Assembly: GCF_017565425.1 (NCBI RefSeq)
Contig: NZ_JAGEMK010000001.1
Span: 620,001-684,000 of the forward strand
DNA length: 64,000 bases
Direction: 5' to 3'
From: Actinotalea soli
Lineage (GTDB): Bacteria; Actinomycetota; Actinomycetes; Actinomycetales; Cellulomonadaceae
In this document: positions 43,600 to 52,958 of the stretch, in pieces
How positions within the stretch are numbered: position 1 is the first letter of the stretch
Layout of the letters: each line of letters opens with the position of its first letter
Translations under genes and position numbers: made by a program
The notes under the pieces: model-generated
Databases searched by the model: none
The model's input: the letters and a program-made list of their open reading frames with translations, nothing else
What the model was told of the DNA's origin: nothing

Positions 43600-45489
43600 T
43601 CACTCCTCCCGGTCCCAGGAGGGGCTGATGCCACGGGCGTACTGGATCTCGTCGTTGCTCACGCCGGCCGCGACCATCGGCCACACCATCGCGTCGCGCG
43701 AGACCGTGAAGTCGACCACCACGGGCTGGTCGTCGATCTCCAGGGCCCGCTTGATGGTGGCGTCGACGTCGGCCTTGGTCTCGCAACGCAGGCCCACGCA
43801 GCCGTAGGCGTCGGCGAGCTTGACGAAGTCCGGGATGCGACGGGTGCCGTGTCCGGTGTGCAGGTCGGTGTTGGAGTAGCGCGACTCGTAGAAGAGGGTC
43901 TGCCACTGCCGCACCATGCCGAGCGAGGAGTTGTTGACCACGGCGACCTTGATCGGGATCTCGTTGATCGCGCAGGTCGCGAGCTCCTGGTTGGTCATCT
44001 GGAAGCAGCCGTCGCCGTCGATGGACCACACCGTCCGGCTCGGGTCCCCGACCTTGGCCCCCATCGCGGCAGGCACCGAGTAGCCCATGGTGCCCAGCCC
44101 GCCCGAGTTCAGCCAGGCGTTGGGTCGCTCGTAGCGGATGAACTGCGCGGCCCACATCTGGTGCTGGCCGACCCCCGCCGCGTACACCGCCTCGGGACCG
44201 GACATCTCACCGATGCGCTGGATGACGTGCTGCGGGGCGAGGTGGCCGTCCTCGGGCTCGGTGTAGCCCAGGGGGAAGGTCTCGCGCCAGTCGTCGATCT
44301 GACGCCACCAGCCCTCGAGGTCCGGCTGGCCGTGCTGGGCGTGCTCGCGGGCCAGCTCGGGCAGCAGGTCGGAGATGACCTCCTTGAGGTCCCCCACGAT
44401 CGGCACGTCCACCCGGCGGTTCTTGCCGATCTCGGCCGGGTCGATGTCGGCGTGCACGATCGTCGCGTTCGGGGCGAAGGAGGACAGCTTGCCGGTCACG
44501 CGGTCGTCGAAGCGGGTGCCCAGCGCCACGATGAGGTCGGCCTTCTGCAGGGCCGCGACCGCCGGGACGGTGCCGTGCATCCCCGGCATGCCGAGGTTCT
44601 GCGGGTGGGAGTCCGGCAGGGCGCCACGGGCCATCAGGGTGGTCACGGCGGGGGCACCCGAGGCGTCCACGAGCCGCCGCAGCTCGGCGCTCGCGCCGGA
44701 CCGGATCGCCCCGCCGCCGACGTAGAGCACCGGACGCCGTGCCGTGGCGAGGAGCCGGGCGGCCTCGCGGATCTGCTTGGCGTGCGGCTTGGTGACCGGG
44801 TGGTAGCCGGGCAGGTCGATCTCGGTGGGCCACGCGAAGGAGGTCATGGCCTGCATGGCCGACTTCGCGATGTCGACCAGCACGGGACCGGGACGCCCGG
44901 TCCGCGCGATGTGGAAGGCCTGGGCGATGGTCTTGGGGATGTCAGCCGGGTCGGTGACCAGGAAGTTGTGCTTGGTGATCGGCAGCGTGATGCCGACGAT
45001 GTCCGCCTCCTGGAAGGCGTCGGTGCCGATCATGGGGGCCGCGACCTGGCCCGTGATGGCCACCATGGGCACCGAGTCCATGTTCGCGTCGGCGATCGGG
45101 GTCACCAGGTTGGTCGCCCCCGGGCCCGAGGTCGCCATGCAGACCCCGACCTCACCGCTGGTGTAGGCGTAGCCCGAGGCCGCGTGCCCCGCCCCCTGCT
45201 CGTGGCGCACCAGGATGTGGCGCAGCTTCGTCGAGTCCATGAGCGGGTCGTACGTGGGCAGGATCGCGCCGCCGGGGATGCCGAAGACGTTGCGGGCCCC
45301 GGCCTCCTCGAGGGATCGCACGATCGACTGCGCGCCGGTCATCGGCTCGCCCTGGCCCGAGCCGACGACCGTCGGACGGACGACGTCGGCCGGGGTGACC
45401 GCGGGGGCGGTCTGCGGGCGGGGTGTCGGCCGGTCGGCCGGCGGACGGCTGGCCCCGGCTGGCGGTGCCGGGTGGGGGCCCTGGACCAT
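43600..45489 (-). CDS. ilvB: acetolactate synthase large subunit
   Basis: IlvB makes 2-acetolactate or 2-aceto-2-hydroxybutyrate using thiamine diphosphate. The 629 residues have the catalytic Glu in [15 protein letters not shown], the FAD-region [12 protein letters not shown], and the ThDP motif [15 protein letters not shown]...NNSSLGM. A Pro-rich extension of about 48 residues precedes the conserved start at [11 protein letters not shown]. The upstream ATG is kept because AGGGAGAG precedes it. Transcription passes through the leader peptide and attenuator at 45569-45670. Confidence 0.96.
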   Translation of the reverse strand: MVQGPHPAPPAGASRPPADRPTPRPQTAPAVTPADVVRPTVVGSGQGEPMTGAQSIVRSLEEAGARNVFGIPGGAILPTYDPLMDSTKLRHILVRHEQGAGHAASGYAYTSGEVGVCMATSGPGATNLVTPIADANMDSVPMVAITGQVAAPMIGTDAFQEADIVGITLPITKHNFLVTDPADIPKTIAQAFHIARTGRPGPVLVDIAKSAMQAMTSFAWPTEIDLPGYHPVTKPHAKQIREAARLLATARRPVLYVGGGAIRSGASAELRRLVDASGAPAVTTLMARGALPDSHPQNLGMPGMHGTVPAVAALQKADLIVALGTRFDDRVTGKLSSFAPNATIVHADIDPAEIGKNRRVDVPIVGDLKEVISDLLPELAREHAQHGQPDLEGWWRQIDDWRETFPLGYTEPEDGHLAPQHVIQRIGEMSGPEAVYAAGVGQHQMWAAQFIRYERPNAWLNSGGLGTMGYSVPAAMGAKVGDPSRTVWSIDGDGCFQMTNQELATCAINEIPIKVAVVNNSSLGMVRQWQTLFYESRYSNTDLHTGHGTRRIPDFVKLADAYGCVGLRCETKADVDATIKRALEIDDQPVVVDFTVSRDAMVWPMVAAGVSNDEIQYARGISPSWDREE

Positions 45490-45568
45490 CGTTGCTCTCC
45501 CTGGACGTCGGACGTGCGGTGCGGTGCTCGGATCGGGCGCCTGGCCTCACGAGGCCTGGCATGAAAAA

Positions 45569-45603
45569 ACCCCTCGCCCCGTCAAGCGGGGATGGCGAGG
45601 GGT
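45569..45603 (-). terminator. attenuator hairpin of ilvBNC
   Basis: ACCCCTCGCC and GGCGAGGGGT pair perfectly around an inner CCCC/GGGG stem, and six Ts follow on the minus strand. The hairpin starts 37 bases after the leader-peptide stop and ends about 80 bases before ilvB. This is the terminator half of a classical attenuator. Confidence 0.88.
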
Positions 45604-45640
45604 GGGCGCGGACGAGACCTGGCGGCGGTCTGGCTCGCGC

Positions 45641-45670
45641 CTAGGTAAGTACTACGACGATCGTCTGCAC
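45641..45670 (-). CDS. ilvB leader peptide (MQTIVVVLT)
   Basis: The nine-codon ORF reads MQTIVVVLT. The five central codons, ATC GTC GTA GTA CTT, are all for Ile, Val or Leu. GTA and CTT are rare in this genome, which sharpens stalling. The GTG start has TAATGT seven bases upstream and no ribosome binding site, so it is leaderless. This matches ilvB leader peptides known in Corynebacterium and Streptomyces. Confidence 0.82.
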   Translation of the reverse strand: MQTIVVVLT

Positions 45671-45677
45671 CTCGTGA

Positions 45678-45706
45678 ACATTACGCCTCCGTCACGGTGT
45701 TGTCAC
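45678..45706 (-). promoter_or_regulatory. ilvBNC promoter
   Basis: The minus strand has -35 GTGACA (45706-45701), a 17-base spacer and -10 TAATGT (45683-45678). The transcript would start at about the leader-peptide GTG. It is one of the best promoter matches in the window. Confidence 0.65.
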
Positions 45707-45779
45707 GCAGCCCGCATGGCGTCTCGCATCATGGATTACGTGACTGTGATGTGAGACGACCAGAGCCTCTCGACGAACC

Positions 45780-45831
45780 GGAACCTTCCACCCCCGCGGC
45801 CCTCGACCCCGCGCGAGGGCCCGACCAGACT
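45780..45831 (+). promoter_or_regulatory. T7SS promoter motif, copy 1
   Basis: GGAA-CC-TTCC-ACCCCC begins at 45780. A -10-like CAGACT (45826-45831) lies 40 bases after the first T of TTCC. No -35 is evident, so an activator bound at the dyad is likely. It precedes the WXG-like and kinase genes. It shares the element with 62336-62388 and 62724-62776. Confidence 0.5.
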
Positions 45832-45880
45832 CGGCACACAGCATCCGGACGCAGGACCACCACGAGATCGAGGAGCACCG

Positions 45881-46792
45881 ATGGCTGGGACCTTCCTGGG
45901 CGCCGACCCCGCGGCCCTGCGCACGCAGGCGCTCGCCCTGCACCGCGCCGGTGACGCACTCAGCTCGAGCGCGCACCACGTCAGCCAGGGGCTCGACTCC
46001 CTCGCCTGGCACGGGGCCGATGCGACGGCCGCCCGCGAGGCCTGGCGCTCGTGCTTCGCGCCGATCCTGCTGCGCTGCGCCGCTGCGCTGCAGGAGGGAT
46101 GCATCCGCCTCCTCGACGAGGCGGACCACCAGGACGGGGCCAGCACCGGCACGGCGCCGGGGGGCATGACCTGGGACCAGGTCCGGGGCACGGCCGCGAG
46201 CGCCCATGAGGTGGTCAACGCGGCCCTCGGACGGCTCGGCGACGTCGGAACCGTCGCGGACCTCGTCGCGCTGCACGCCGCGACCTCACGCTGGTCCAAC
46301 GTCACCCTCGGCGCACCGGCCGCGGTGCTGAACCAAGGGCTGGAGATCATGCAGCAGGCCCAGGTCGGCCCCGCGCTGCGCCACGGGCTCACCGGGGTGG
46401 CGGTGCTGGGCGTCGGCTCCGACGCCCTCATGGCCCACCGTCGCCACAGCGAGGGCGACCTCACCGGGATGGTCGACCACGGTGCCTCGGCGATCCTCGG
46501 CACCGTCGGGCTGGCTCCCGCCTACTCCGCGCACGGCCTGCTGCTGGGGGCCTCGTGGCAGGTCGGATGGACCGTCGGCAGCCACGCCTCGGAGGCCATG
46601 GACGGAACCAGCTTCGGCGACCGCTTCACCGAACGCATGGAGCCCGCGTTCCAGATGGGCGGCGCCTGGGGGATGCTCAACACACCGGGTGCCCTGATGG
46701 TCACCGGGGCCGAGGAGGTCGGCCTGCGGGCCCGCGACACGTGGCGGTGGGTCACCGGCTCAGGCACGGGGACCCTGGACGACGGCCGCTAG
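45881..46792 (+). CDS. WXG100-like protein of the T7SS locus
   Basis: The 303-residue protein has an N-terminal WXG100-like helical hairpin (about 1-80). The turn is LAWHGADATAAREAW, a W-x-G motif at the usual spacing. A longer helical and partly hydrophobic region follows (about 160-260), with GLAPAYSAHGLLLGASWQVGWTVG. No signal peptide is seen. It is probably a T7SS substrate or structural component. The ATG follows GAGGAG. The kinase gene is 45 bases downstream. Confidence 0.65.
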   Translation: MAGTFLGADPAALRTQALALHRAGDALSSSAHHVSQGLDSLAWHGADATAAREAWRSCFAPILLRCAAALQEGCIRLLDEADHQDGASTGTAPGGMTWDQVRGTAASAHEVVNAALGRLGDVGTVADLVALHAATSRWSNVTLGAPAAVLNQGLEIMQQAQVGPALRHGLTGVAVLGVGSDALMAHRRHSEGDLTGMVDHGASAILGTVGLAPAYSAHGLLLGASWQVGWTVGSHASEAMDGTSFGDRFTERMEPAFQMGGAWGMLNTPGALMVTGAEEVGLRARDTWRWVTGSGTGTLDDGR

Positions 46793-46837
46793 TCTCAGGC
46801 TGGGCACAGGCCCACCCTGCTGAGCCACGAGGAGAGC

Positions 46838-48559
46838 ATGGCCGAGGACGAGCTGTGGGCGCCTGCGCCCTCGCGCCCCCCCACGACCACCGTCGACCTC
46901 GGCCTGCCGGGACTGACCCGGGTCCAGGAGATCGCGCGGGGCGGGGAGAGCGTCGTCTACCGGGCCTACCAGGCGGCGCTGGACCGCGACGTCGCGGTCA
47001 AGGTCCTCCTCGAGACCGACCCCGCCACCCTGGCCCGGTTCCGCCGCGAGCTCGAGATCACGGTCCGGCTCGGGCGGCAGCACCCCCACATCGTGACGGT
47101 GCTGGACACGTCGACCACCTTGCAGGGAAACCCGTGCCTGGTCATGGACTTCCACGACCTCGGTTCCCTGCACGACCGCCTGCGCAGCCACGGGCCGCTC
47201 CCGGTCGCCGAGGTCGTCGCGGCCGGGACCGCGGTCGCCGACGCACTTGCCTTCGCCCACAGCCACGGGGTGCTGCACCGGGACGTCAAGCCCCAGAACG
47301 TGCTGCTGCTGCCGACCTCCTACGTGCTGACCGACTTCGGGATCGCCCGGATGGCAGGGGCCGACCACACCGCCTCGCTCGAGCGGTTCAGCTACCGCCA
47401 CGCCTCGCCCCAGGTGCTCGACGGCCTGGAGCCCACCGTCGCCGACGACGTGTGGTCGCTCGGGTCGACGTTGTTCACCCTGCTCGACGGCCGCGCGCCC
47501 TTCTCGGCGGCTGATCCTGGTGACGACACGGCCCTGGGCTACCTGCGCCGGGTGCGCACCGGTGCGCGACGCCCCCTCGGCGGTCAGGAGCTCCCTCCCG
47601 GGCTGCGCGAGATCGTGGACCGGTGCCTGGCATCCGAGCGCGAGGACAGGTACGGAGCCGCCGCCGAGATCTACGAGGCGCTCCGTCGGCTGCCCACCGA
47701 GACCCGCACCTGGGCTCCCAGCCCAGCCGCGACGACCTCGGGTGCCGCAGCGGCGCCGGTGCCCGCCCCGGACCCGGCCCCGAGCCGGCCGGGGGACGGC
47801 AGCACGCCGCCCAGCACGTCCGGCGAGGACGCACCTGCTGCGGGACTCGCCGGCCTCGCCCTCCCACCGGTCGAGCCCCGCTCACCGGGCCCCCTGGCGC
47901 CCTCCGCCCTCGGGCTGCTCGACCTCGGCGCCGCCCCGGGCGGCCCCGGCGCCCTCGACGACGAGGCGACCGGTCTGCACCGCACCGCCGCCTCGGCACC
48001 CGAGCCGCGACCGGCTGTGCCCGACGGGCCCGACGGGTCCGAGGAGTCGGGACCTCGAGGTCGCCGACGATCGCGAGCCACGGTCGCGGCCTTCGTGGGC
48101 GGCGCCGTGCTGCTCGGCAGCGCCGTCGGCGTGGCGGTCCCGTTGTGGACGGGGGCACGGGTCGACCGCCAGGACGCGCTCGAGCCCTCGGTCCCCGCCC
48201 CCACCGCCGGGGAGGTCCCGGTCGAGGGCGATCCCCTGCCGGTCCCCGAGGGGCCCGTCCAGGCGTTGATCTCCGACCCCGAGCTCGAGCCGAGGGACGT
48301 GGTCGCGATCGACCGGGGCACCAGCGTCGAGCTGTCGTGGACGGACCCCACCGGAGGGCAGGTGCTCTCGGTGGTCGTCGACCCCGACTCGGACGAGGAC
48401 CGACCCCTCGCGCTCAAGGCTGCCGAGCTCGGCGTCACCGAGGTGACCATCGAGGGCATCGACCCCGAGGCGCCTCAGGTGTGTCTCCAGGTGGTCGCGG
48501 TCGACGTCGCGGACTCCGAGCGTGTGGGCGTCTCCGAACCGGCCTGCGTCAGGCGCTGA
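46838..48559 (+). CDS. transmembrane Ser/Thr protein kinase with extracellular tail
   Basis: The 573-residue protein has a kinase domain at about 25-290. The catalytic Lys is in VAVKVL (about 55), HRDVKPQN is at about 147-154, and DFG is at about 166-168. A Pro/Ala-rich linker follows, then a membrane segment near 410-430. The C-terminal 120 residues look like a fibronectin-III or beta-sandwich module. The glycine loop (IARGGESVV) is degenerate and the activation segment lacks the usual Thr-rich GTxxYMAPE pattern. FHA domains in this locus are plausible readers of its phosphorylation. Confidence 0.85.
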   Translation: MAEDELWAPAPSRPPTTTVDLGLPGLTRVQEIARGGESVVYRAYQAALDRDVAVKVLLETDPATLARFRRELEITVRLGRQHPHIVTVLDTSTTLQGNPCLVMDFHDLGSLHDRLRSHGPLPVAEVVAAGTAVADALAFAHSHGVLHRDVKPQNVLLLPTSYVLTDFGIARMAGADHTASLERFSYRHASPQVLDGLEPTVADDVWSLGSTLFTLLDGRAPFSAADPGDDTALGYLRRVRTGARRPLGGQELPPGLREIVDRCLASEREDRYGAAAEIYEALRRLPTETRTWAPSPAATTSGAAAAPVPAPDPAPSRPGDGSTPPSTSGEDAPAAGLAGLALPPVEPRSPGPLAPSALGLLDLGAAPGGPGALDDEATGLHRTAASAPEPRPAVPDGPDGSEESGPRGRRRSRATVAAFVGGAVLLGSAVGVAVPLWTGARVDRQDALEPSVPAPTAGEVPVEGDPLPVPEGPVQALISDPELEPRDVVAIDRGTSVELSWTDPTGGQVLSVVVDPDSDEDRPLALKAAELGVTEVTIEGIDPEAPQVCLQVVAVDVADSERVGVSEPACVRR

Positions 48560-48575
48560 CAGCAGACGCTCAGCG
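48554..48575. terminator. weak bidirectional hairpin between the kinase and transglutaminase genes
   Basis: CGCTGA and TCAGCG arms with a ten-base loop span the two stop codons of the convergent genes. There is no U-tract. Confidence 0.3.
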
Positions 48576-50807
48576 GCGCCGCAGGGGCCGCGGGTCGATC
48601 CACCACCCCAGTCGGCGTCCGCGAGGGGCGCCCCGCCGCAGCCCCCGCTCCACCCGCCGGGCGGCGTCCCAGGTCCCGTCGCTCGTCGCCACCTCGACAG
48701 GAGGCCCGAAGGCCTCGGCCTCCGCCGCGAGGGCGAGCCCCGCAGCCTCGTGGTCGACTCCCCGCGCGGTCCCTCGATCGCTTGCCCGCACGAGGTCGGC
48801 GACCTCGTGCGCCTCGGCGTGCACGGTCGCCGCAGGCGCCGGTCGTCCGCGACGCAGCACGAGCGAGTCCGCGACGAGCTGCCACGCCCCGACGGCCCCG
48901 GCGGCACGCAGCCGCCGGCGCCTCAGCCCTCGAGCTGCCACCAGCCCCACGAGGACCACCCCCGCCGCTCCGGCCAGCGCGAGCAGGACCGCGACGACCA
49001 CACCCCCCCGGTCGACGCCGTCGGGCACCGCGTCGCTGGCGACCGGGTCGTCGTCAGCGCCGGGCGGTGGCGCCTCCGGGAGCCCTTCGGGCTCAGGCTC
49101 TGCGTCGGAGACGTCCTGCTCCTCAGGTTCGTCACGCAGGCCCGAGGCCGTCGCGGCGTCGGGTGCCGGATCGAACCGGACCCAGCCCGTGCCCGCGAGG
49201 TAGACCTCGGCCCAGACACGCGCGTCCTGGCCCCGGACCGTGACCGGCGATCCGGTGCCCGGCTCGTCGAGGGCGAAACCCACCACGAGCCGGGACGGCA
49301 GGCCCACCGCCCTGGCGAGCACCGCGAAGGAGGCGGCGAACTGCTCGCTGGTGCCCACCTGGCCACCCTCGCCGCGGTCCGCGAACAGGAACTCGCGCAG
49401 CCGCACGTAGGAAGACCCACCGATCGCGTCCGTCGCGAGCTCTCGCTCGCCGCGCACCTCCTGCGCGATGAGGGTCGCCTGGTCGACCCGCGAGCTCGCG
49501 CCCTCGACGACCGCCTGGGCGTACTCGCGCATCTCGGCCGGGAACCGCGGCAGGGCGAGGTACCGGTCGACCTCGTCCCCGGCCGGCACACCGGCGCGCG
49601 CGGCTCGCACGGCGTCGGGCTGGTCGACCTCGCTGCGCACGCGATAGGTGAGCCCGTCAGGAAGCCGCCCGTCCTGCCCGACGGGCAGCATCAGCACCCC
49701 GGAGTCGGCGTCGACGAGGGCGCCCGTCAGATCGGTCTCGGTCACCTGTCCGGCCGAGGGCAGCCACGGGCCGGGGGGACTGGCGGACCCGGCGAGGCCC
49801 ACCAGCTCGACCGTGACGTCCATCGCGCCACGGTCCCGTCCGGGAGCCAGGGCAGGCTCGACCACGGACCCGACGGGCCGCAGGTCCAGGCTCGCCCCCC
49901 ACCCGGCTCCGTCGAAGTCCGGCAAGGTGACCCAGCTGAGGTAGCCGGGGTGCTCCCCCGCGACGGTCAGCAGCACGAGGTCAGGCTCAGCCTGCCAGCG
50001 CGCGAGCTCGGCCATCGGGTTCGCCAGGTCGGCGGGGACCTGGGGCGGTGCGACGAGCTCGCGCGGCTCGAAGGGCCTGCCGTCGACGGCCGAGGCCACC
50101 ACCACGGCGCCCGCACCGACCACCAAGACGCTCACCAGACCCGCGAGTCCTCGCACCGTCCACGCCACGCGGGCTCGCCGGGGGGCCTCCCCGAGCCGCA
50201 CGGCCGTGCTGCTGCGGCCCACGGCGCCGCCGTCCAGGACGACCCACCCGGCAGCGGCGACGACGACGCAGGCCGTCGCGACGACGCCACCGTCGGCGGC
50301 CCCCGCCGAGAGCAGCTGCCCGGCGCCGTAGATGACCGCCGCACCGACGAGGGGGGCGAGCCGCGCCGCGGACCCGCGGGCCAGGGCCAGGGCGACACCC
50401 AGGCTGACGAGGGCGCACAGGAGCAGCACGGGCAGGGCGAGCTCGAGGGGAGCAGGCCGCGGGGCGGTGAGCAGGCGGGCCACGGCGTCGGCCAGCGGTG
50501 CGACCAGGGACCCGCCCGGGCCCGCACGCCAGGTCCCCTCCGACGCCGGCCCCGCGGGTGCGGGCTCGGCCCGCGCGAAGGCCAGGGCGACACCCAGGAC
50601 CAGCGACAGGCCACCGCTCGCCACCCCCCACGGCGGCACCCGGAGCCAGCGGCCCAGGGCCACGATCCCGACGGGGGCGAGCAGGGCACCCAGGACGAGC
50701 GCGAGAACCACGGGAGTCGTGAACGACGCGGCGAGCGGTACCGCCGCGACCAGCAGCAGCGCGAGGGCCCAGCCCGTCGTCGCGGGCCCGGTGGGACGGG
50801 GGGTCAT
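48570..50807 (-). CDS. transglutaminase-fold membrane protein, catalytically dead
   Basis: The 745-residue protein has five or six N-terminal membrane helices (about 10-230), an extracellular transglutaminase-like domain (about 380-560), another membrane helix near 605, and a cytosolic tail. In the core the catalytic Cys position of GxCxQFA reads GTSEQFA (Ser487), and the catalytic His position of DxHxWxE reads DARVWAE (Arg530). Only the Asp (D546) remains. The fold is kept but cysteine-protease chemistry is not. Its ATG overlaps the DUF58 stop by four bases. The MoxR-DUF58-TgpA order is typical. Confidence 0.88.
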   Translation of the reverse strand: MTPRPTGPATTGWALALLLVAAVPLAASFTTPVVLALVLGALLAPVGIVALGRWLRVPPWGVASGGLSLVLGVALAFARAEPAPAGPASEGTWRAGPGGSLVAPLADAVARLLTAPRPAPLELALPVLLLCALVSLGVALALARGSAARLAPLVGAAVIYGAGQLLSAGAADGGVVATACVVVAAAGWVVLDGGAVGRSSTAVRLGEAPRRARVAWTVRGLAGLVSVLVVGAGAVVVASAVDGRPFEPRELVAPPQVPADLANPMAELARWQAEPDLVLLTVAGEHPGYLSWVTLPDFDGAGWGASLDLRPVGSVVEPALAPGRDRGAMDVTVELVGLAGSASPPGPWLPSAGQVTETDLTGALVDADSGVLMLPVGQDGRLPDGLTYRVRSEVDQPDAVRAARAGVPAGDEVDRYLALPRFPAEMREYAQAVVEGASSRVDQATLIAQEVRGERELATDAIGGSSYVRLREFLFADRGEGGQVGTSEQFAASFAVLARAVGLPSRLVVGFALDEPGTGSPVTVRGQDARVWAEVYLAGTGWVRFDPAPDAATASGLRDEPEEQDVSDAEPEPEGLPEAPPPGADDDPVASDAVPDGVDRGGVVVAVLLALAGAAGVVLVGLVAARGLRRRRLRAAGAVGAWQLVADSLVLRRGRPAPAATVHAEAHEVADLVRASDRGTARGVDHEAAGLALAAEAEAFGPPVEVATSDGTWDAARRVERGLRRGAPRGRRLGWWIDPRPLRRR

Positions 50808-51985
50808 CGGGTGGCCACCAGGTCCCAGCCCCGCAGGAGGTCCTCGGCGCGGGGGCCACGGACCACCGTCGCGGGGCCGAGGGCGCCGAGCACCCGACCC
50901 GGCTGAGGGTCCACGACGAGCAGCACGACCGAGGCCGGGTGCATCTCGTTCACGAGGAGCTCGTCGACCGCGGCCCCAGGTCCGGTGATCACCGCGAGGA
51001 CGTCCACCGCTCCCCCGGCCGGCAGCGCTGCGGGCGGTCCCGAGCGACCGTCCCCGGGCACCAGGACCGTGAGCCGGTCGCTGACCTCGTCGACCGCCCG
51101 CAGCGGCGCCGAGGTCCCCGGGGCCCCCGTCGGCACGGCCAGGTCGAGGTCGCTCGCGAGGGCGACGCACCGTGCCGGCACCCCGGCGACGGCACACACC
51201 CCGACCAGGGAGGCGGCGACGTCGACGGCCTCCTCGAAGGTGTCGTCGCGATGACTCGTCGCGCGGTCGTCGAGGAGCACGGTCAGGTGCGGCTGGGCCG
51301 GGTCGGCGTCCTCACGGACCATGAGGGTCCCGGTCCGTGCGCTGGTCGCCCAGTGCAGACGGCGCAGGTCGTCCCCGGCGACGTACTCCCGCAGGCCGAC
51401 GAGGTCGGTCCCACCGCGCTCGACCCGCTCCTCGGCCCCCACGTGCCCGCGTCGCCTGCCGGTCGGAGGCTCGGCCGCGGCGAGGGCGCGCGGGGTCACG
51501 ACCAGGGTCGACCTGCCGCCCAGGGCCTCACGGGCCCGGACCAGGTCCGCCAGACCGCGACGCTCGAGGGTGAAGGGGCCTACGTGGAGAAGCCCGCGCC
51601 GGTCGGTCGGGACGGGGACCTCGACCGACCGTCGCTCCCCCGGCAGCAGTCGCACCGGGGCGACCTCGAGCTCCTGGGCCCCCACCTGGTCGGTGCCTGC
51701 CACCACGACCGGGACCCACGAGGACCTGTTGTGCAGCTCGAGGCGGGCCGCTGCCCGCCCCAGACGTGGGGTCCGGGCGGGCTCGAGGTGGTGCTCGACA
51801 GCCAGCGGCGCCGGGAGGAGGACCGAGACCGTCGCCACGAGGACCAGTCCCACAGCCGCCGAACCGAGGGCCACGAGCCCTGGGTAGGCCGCCGCCGCGC
51901 CACCGGCGAGCGCGAGGAGCCCGAGGCCGAGGGTGCCGAGGCCCCGCGGCGTCGGCCGCACGCGACGCCGGATCAGACCAGCCAC
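50804..51985 (-). CDS. DUF58 (VWA-like) protein
   Basis: The 393-residue protein has two adjacent hydrophobic segments near the N-terminus (about 15-65) and a DUF58 domain. The domain has the signature RGGTDLVGLREYVAGDDLRRLHWATSARTG at about 195-225, here given as RGGTDLVGLREY and LRRLHWATSARTG. DUF58 proteins work with MoxR AAA+ ATPases, which are thought to remodel or assemble partner complexes. It starts one base after moxR ends. Confidence 0.9.
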   Translation of the reverse strand: MAGLIRRRVRPTPRGLGTLGLGLLALAGGAAAAYPGLVALGSAAVGLVLVATVSVLLPAPLAVEHHLEPARTPRLGRAAARLELHNRSSWVPVVVAGTDQVGAQELEVAPVRLLPGERRSVEVPVPTDRRGLLHVGPFTLERRGLADLVRAREALGGRSTLVVTPRALAAAEPPTGRRRGHVGAEERVERGGTDLVGLREYVAGDDLRRLHWATSARTGTLMVREDADPAQPHLTVLLDDRATSHRDDTFEEAVDVAASLVGVCAVAGVPARCVALASDLDLAVPTGAPGTSAPLRAVDEVSDRLTVLVPGDGRSGPPAALPAGGAVDVLAVITGPGAAVDELLVNEMHPASVVLLVVDPQPGRVLGALGPATVVRGPRAEDLLRGWDLVATR

Positions 51986-51986
51986 C

Positions 51987-52958
51987 TCAGGCGGCCACGG
52001 GCCGCGGAACCTCGATGCCCTCGATCCCCGCCGCCACGACGTCGTGGGCCGTCGCCCCGTCCAGGACGGCCTCGCGGGTCGGGATGACCCGGTGGTCGAG
52101 CACCGCGTGGGCGAGCTGCTGCACGTCGCTCGGCACCACGTAGTGGCGTCCCTGCGCGGCTGCCTGGACCTGGGCCGCGCCCACCAGGGCCCGCAGCGCG
52201 CGCGTGCTCGCGCCGAGGCGGCTGCGCGGGTCGGTCCGCGTGGCCTCGCCCAGCGCGCGGACGTAGCGCAGCAGCGGCTCGGCGACGTGGACCCCCGTCA
52301 GCAGGCGCCGGTAGCGGGCGACCTCCTGGGGGCTGCTCACGACCGGGACGGTGCTCACGTCACCGGCCTGGCTCCCGGGGCGCAGCACCGCGAGCTCGTG
52401 CTCGACGTCGGGGTACCCCAGGGTGACCCGGACCAGGAAGCGGTCGAGCTGGGCCTCGGGGAGCCGGTAGGTGCCGTCGAGGTCGATCGGGTTCTGCGTC
52501 GCGACCACCAGGAACGGGTCCGGGACCGGGTGCGCCGTGCCGTCCGAGGTGACCGTCTGCTCGGCCATCACCTCGAGCATCGCCGACTGCGTCTTGGCGG
52601 CCGCCCGGTTGATCTCGTCCGCGAGCAGCACGTTCGCGAACACCGGCCCGGGTCGGAAGCCGACCGCCCCCGTCGCCGGGTCCAGGACCGTGGTGCCGGT
52701 CACGTCGGCAGGCAGCAGGTCCGGGGTGAACTGGATGCGCCGCGAGGTCCCCCCCAGCGCCCCCGCGAGGGCGCGGGCCAGGGTCGTCTTGCCGGTGCCG
52801 GGCACGTCCTCAAGCAGCACGTGACCGCCCGAGAAGAGGGCCGCGACGACGAGCTCGACCACGGGGCGCTTGCCGTGCACCGCGTGCTCGACCGCGTCCA
52901 CGACCCTGCCGTGCAGCACGCGGAACTCCGCGATGGACTCGGCGGTGAGGTCGGTCAT
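51987..52958 (-). CDS. MoxR-family AAA+ ATPase
   Basis: The 323-residue AAA+ protein has Walker A EDVPGTGKTTLA (about 45-56), Walker B LLADEINRA, sensor 1 VATQNPIDLDGTYRLPEAQ, and the C-terminal lid with LRALVGAAQVQA. It probably acts as a chaperone for the DUF58 partner and the membrane proteins of the cluster. It overlaps the FN3 protein gene by four bases. Confidence 0.93.
   Translation of the reverse strand: MTDLTAESIAEFRVLHGRVVDAVEHAVHGKRPVVELVVAALFSGGHVLLEDVPGTGKTTLARALAGALGGTSRRIQFTPDLLPADVTGTTVLDPATGAVGFRPGPVFANVLLADEINRAAAKTQSAMLEVMAEQTVTSDGTAHPVPDPFLVVATQNPIDLDGTYRLPEAQLDRFLVRVTLGYPDVEHELAVLRPGSQAGDVSTVPVVSSPQEVARYRRLLTGVHVAEPLLRYVRALGEATRTDPRSRLGASTRALRALVGAAQVQAAAQGRHYVVPSDVQQLAHAVLDHRVIPTREAVLDGATAHDVVAAGIEGIEVPRPVAA

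Noticed and set aside
48570-52958. MoxR-DUF58-transglutaminase read as a methanol-oxidation or unrelated secretion cluster
   Set aside because: There is no mxaF/mxaC-type gene, and the four-base overlap of moxR with the FN3 gene, itself 11 bases after eccC, ties these genes to the T7SS operon.
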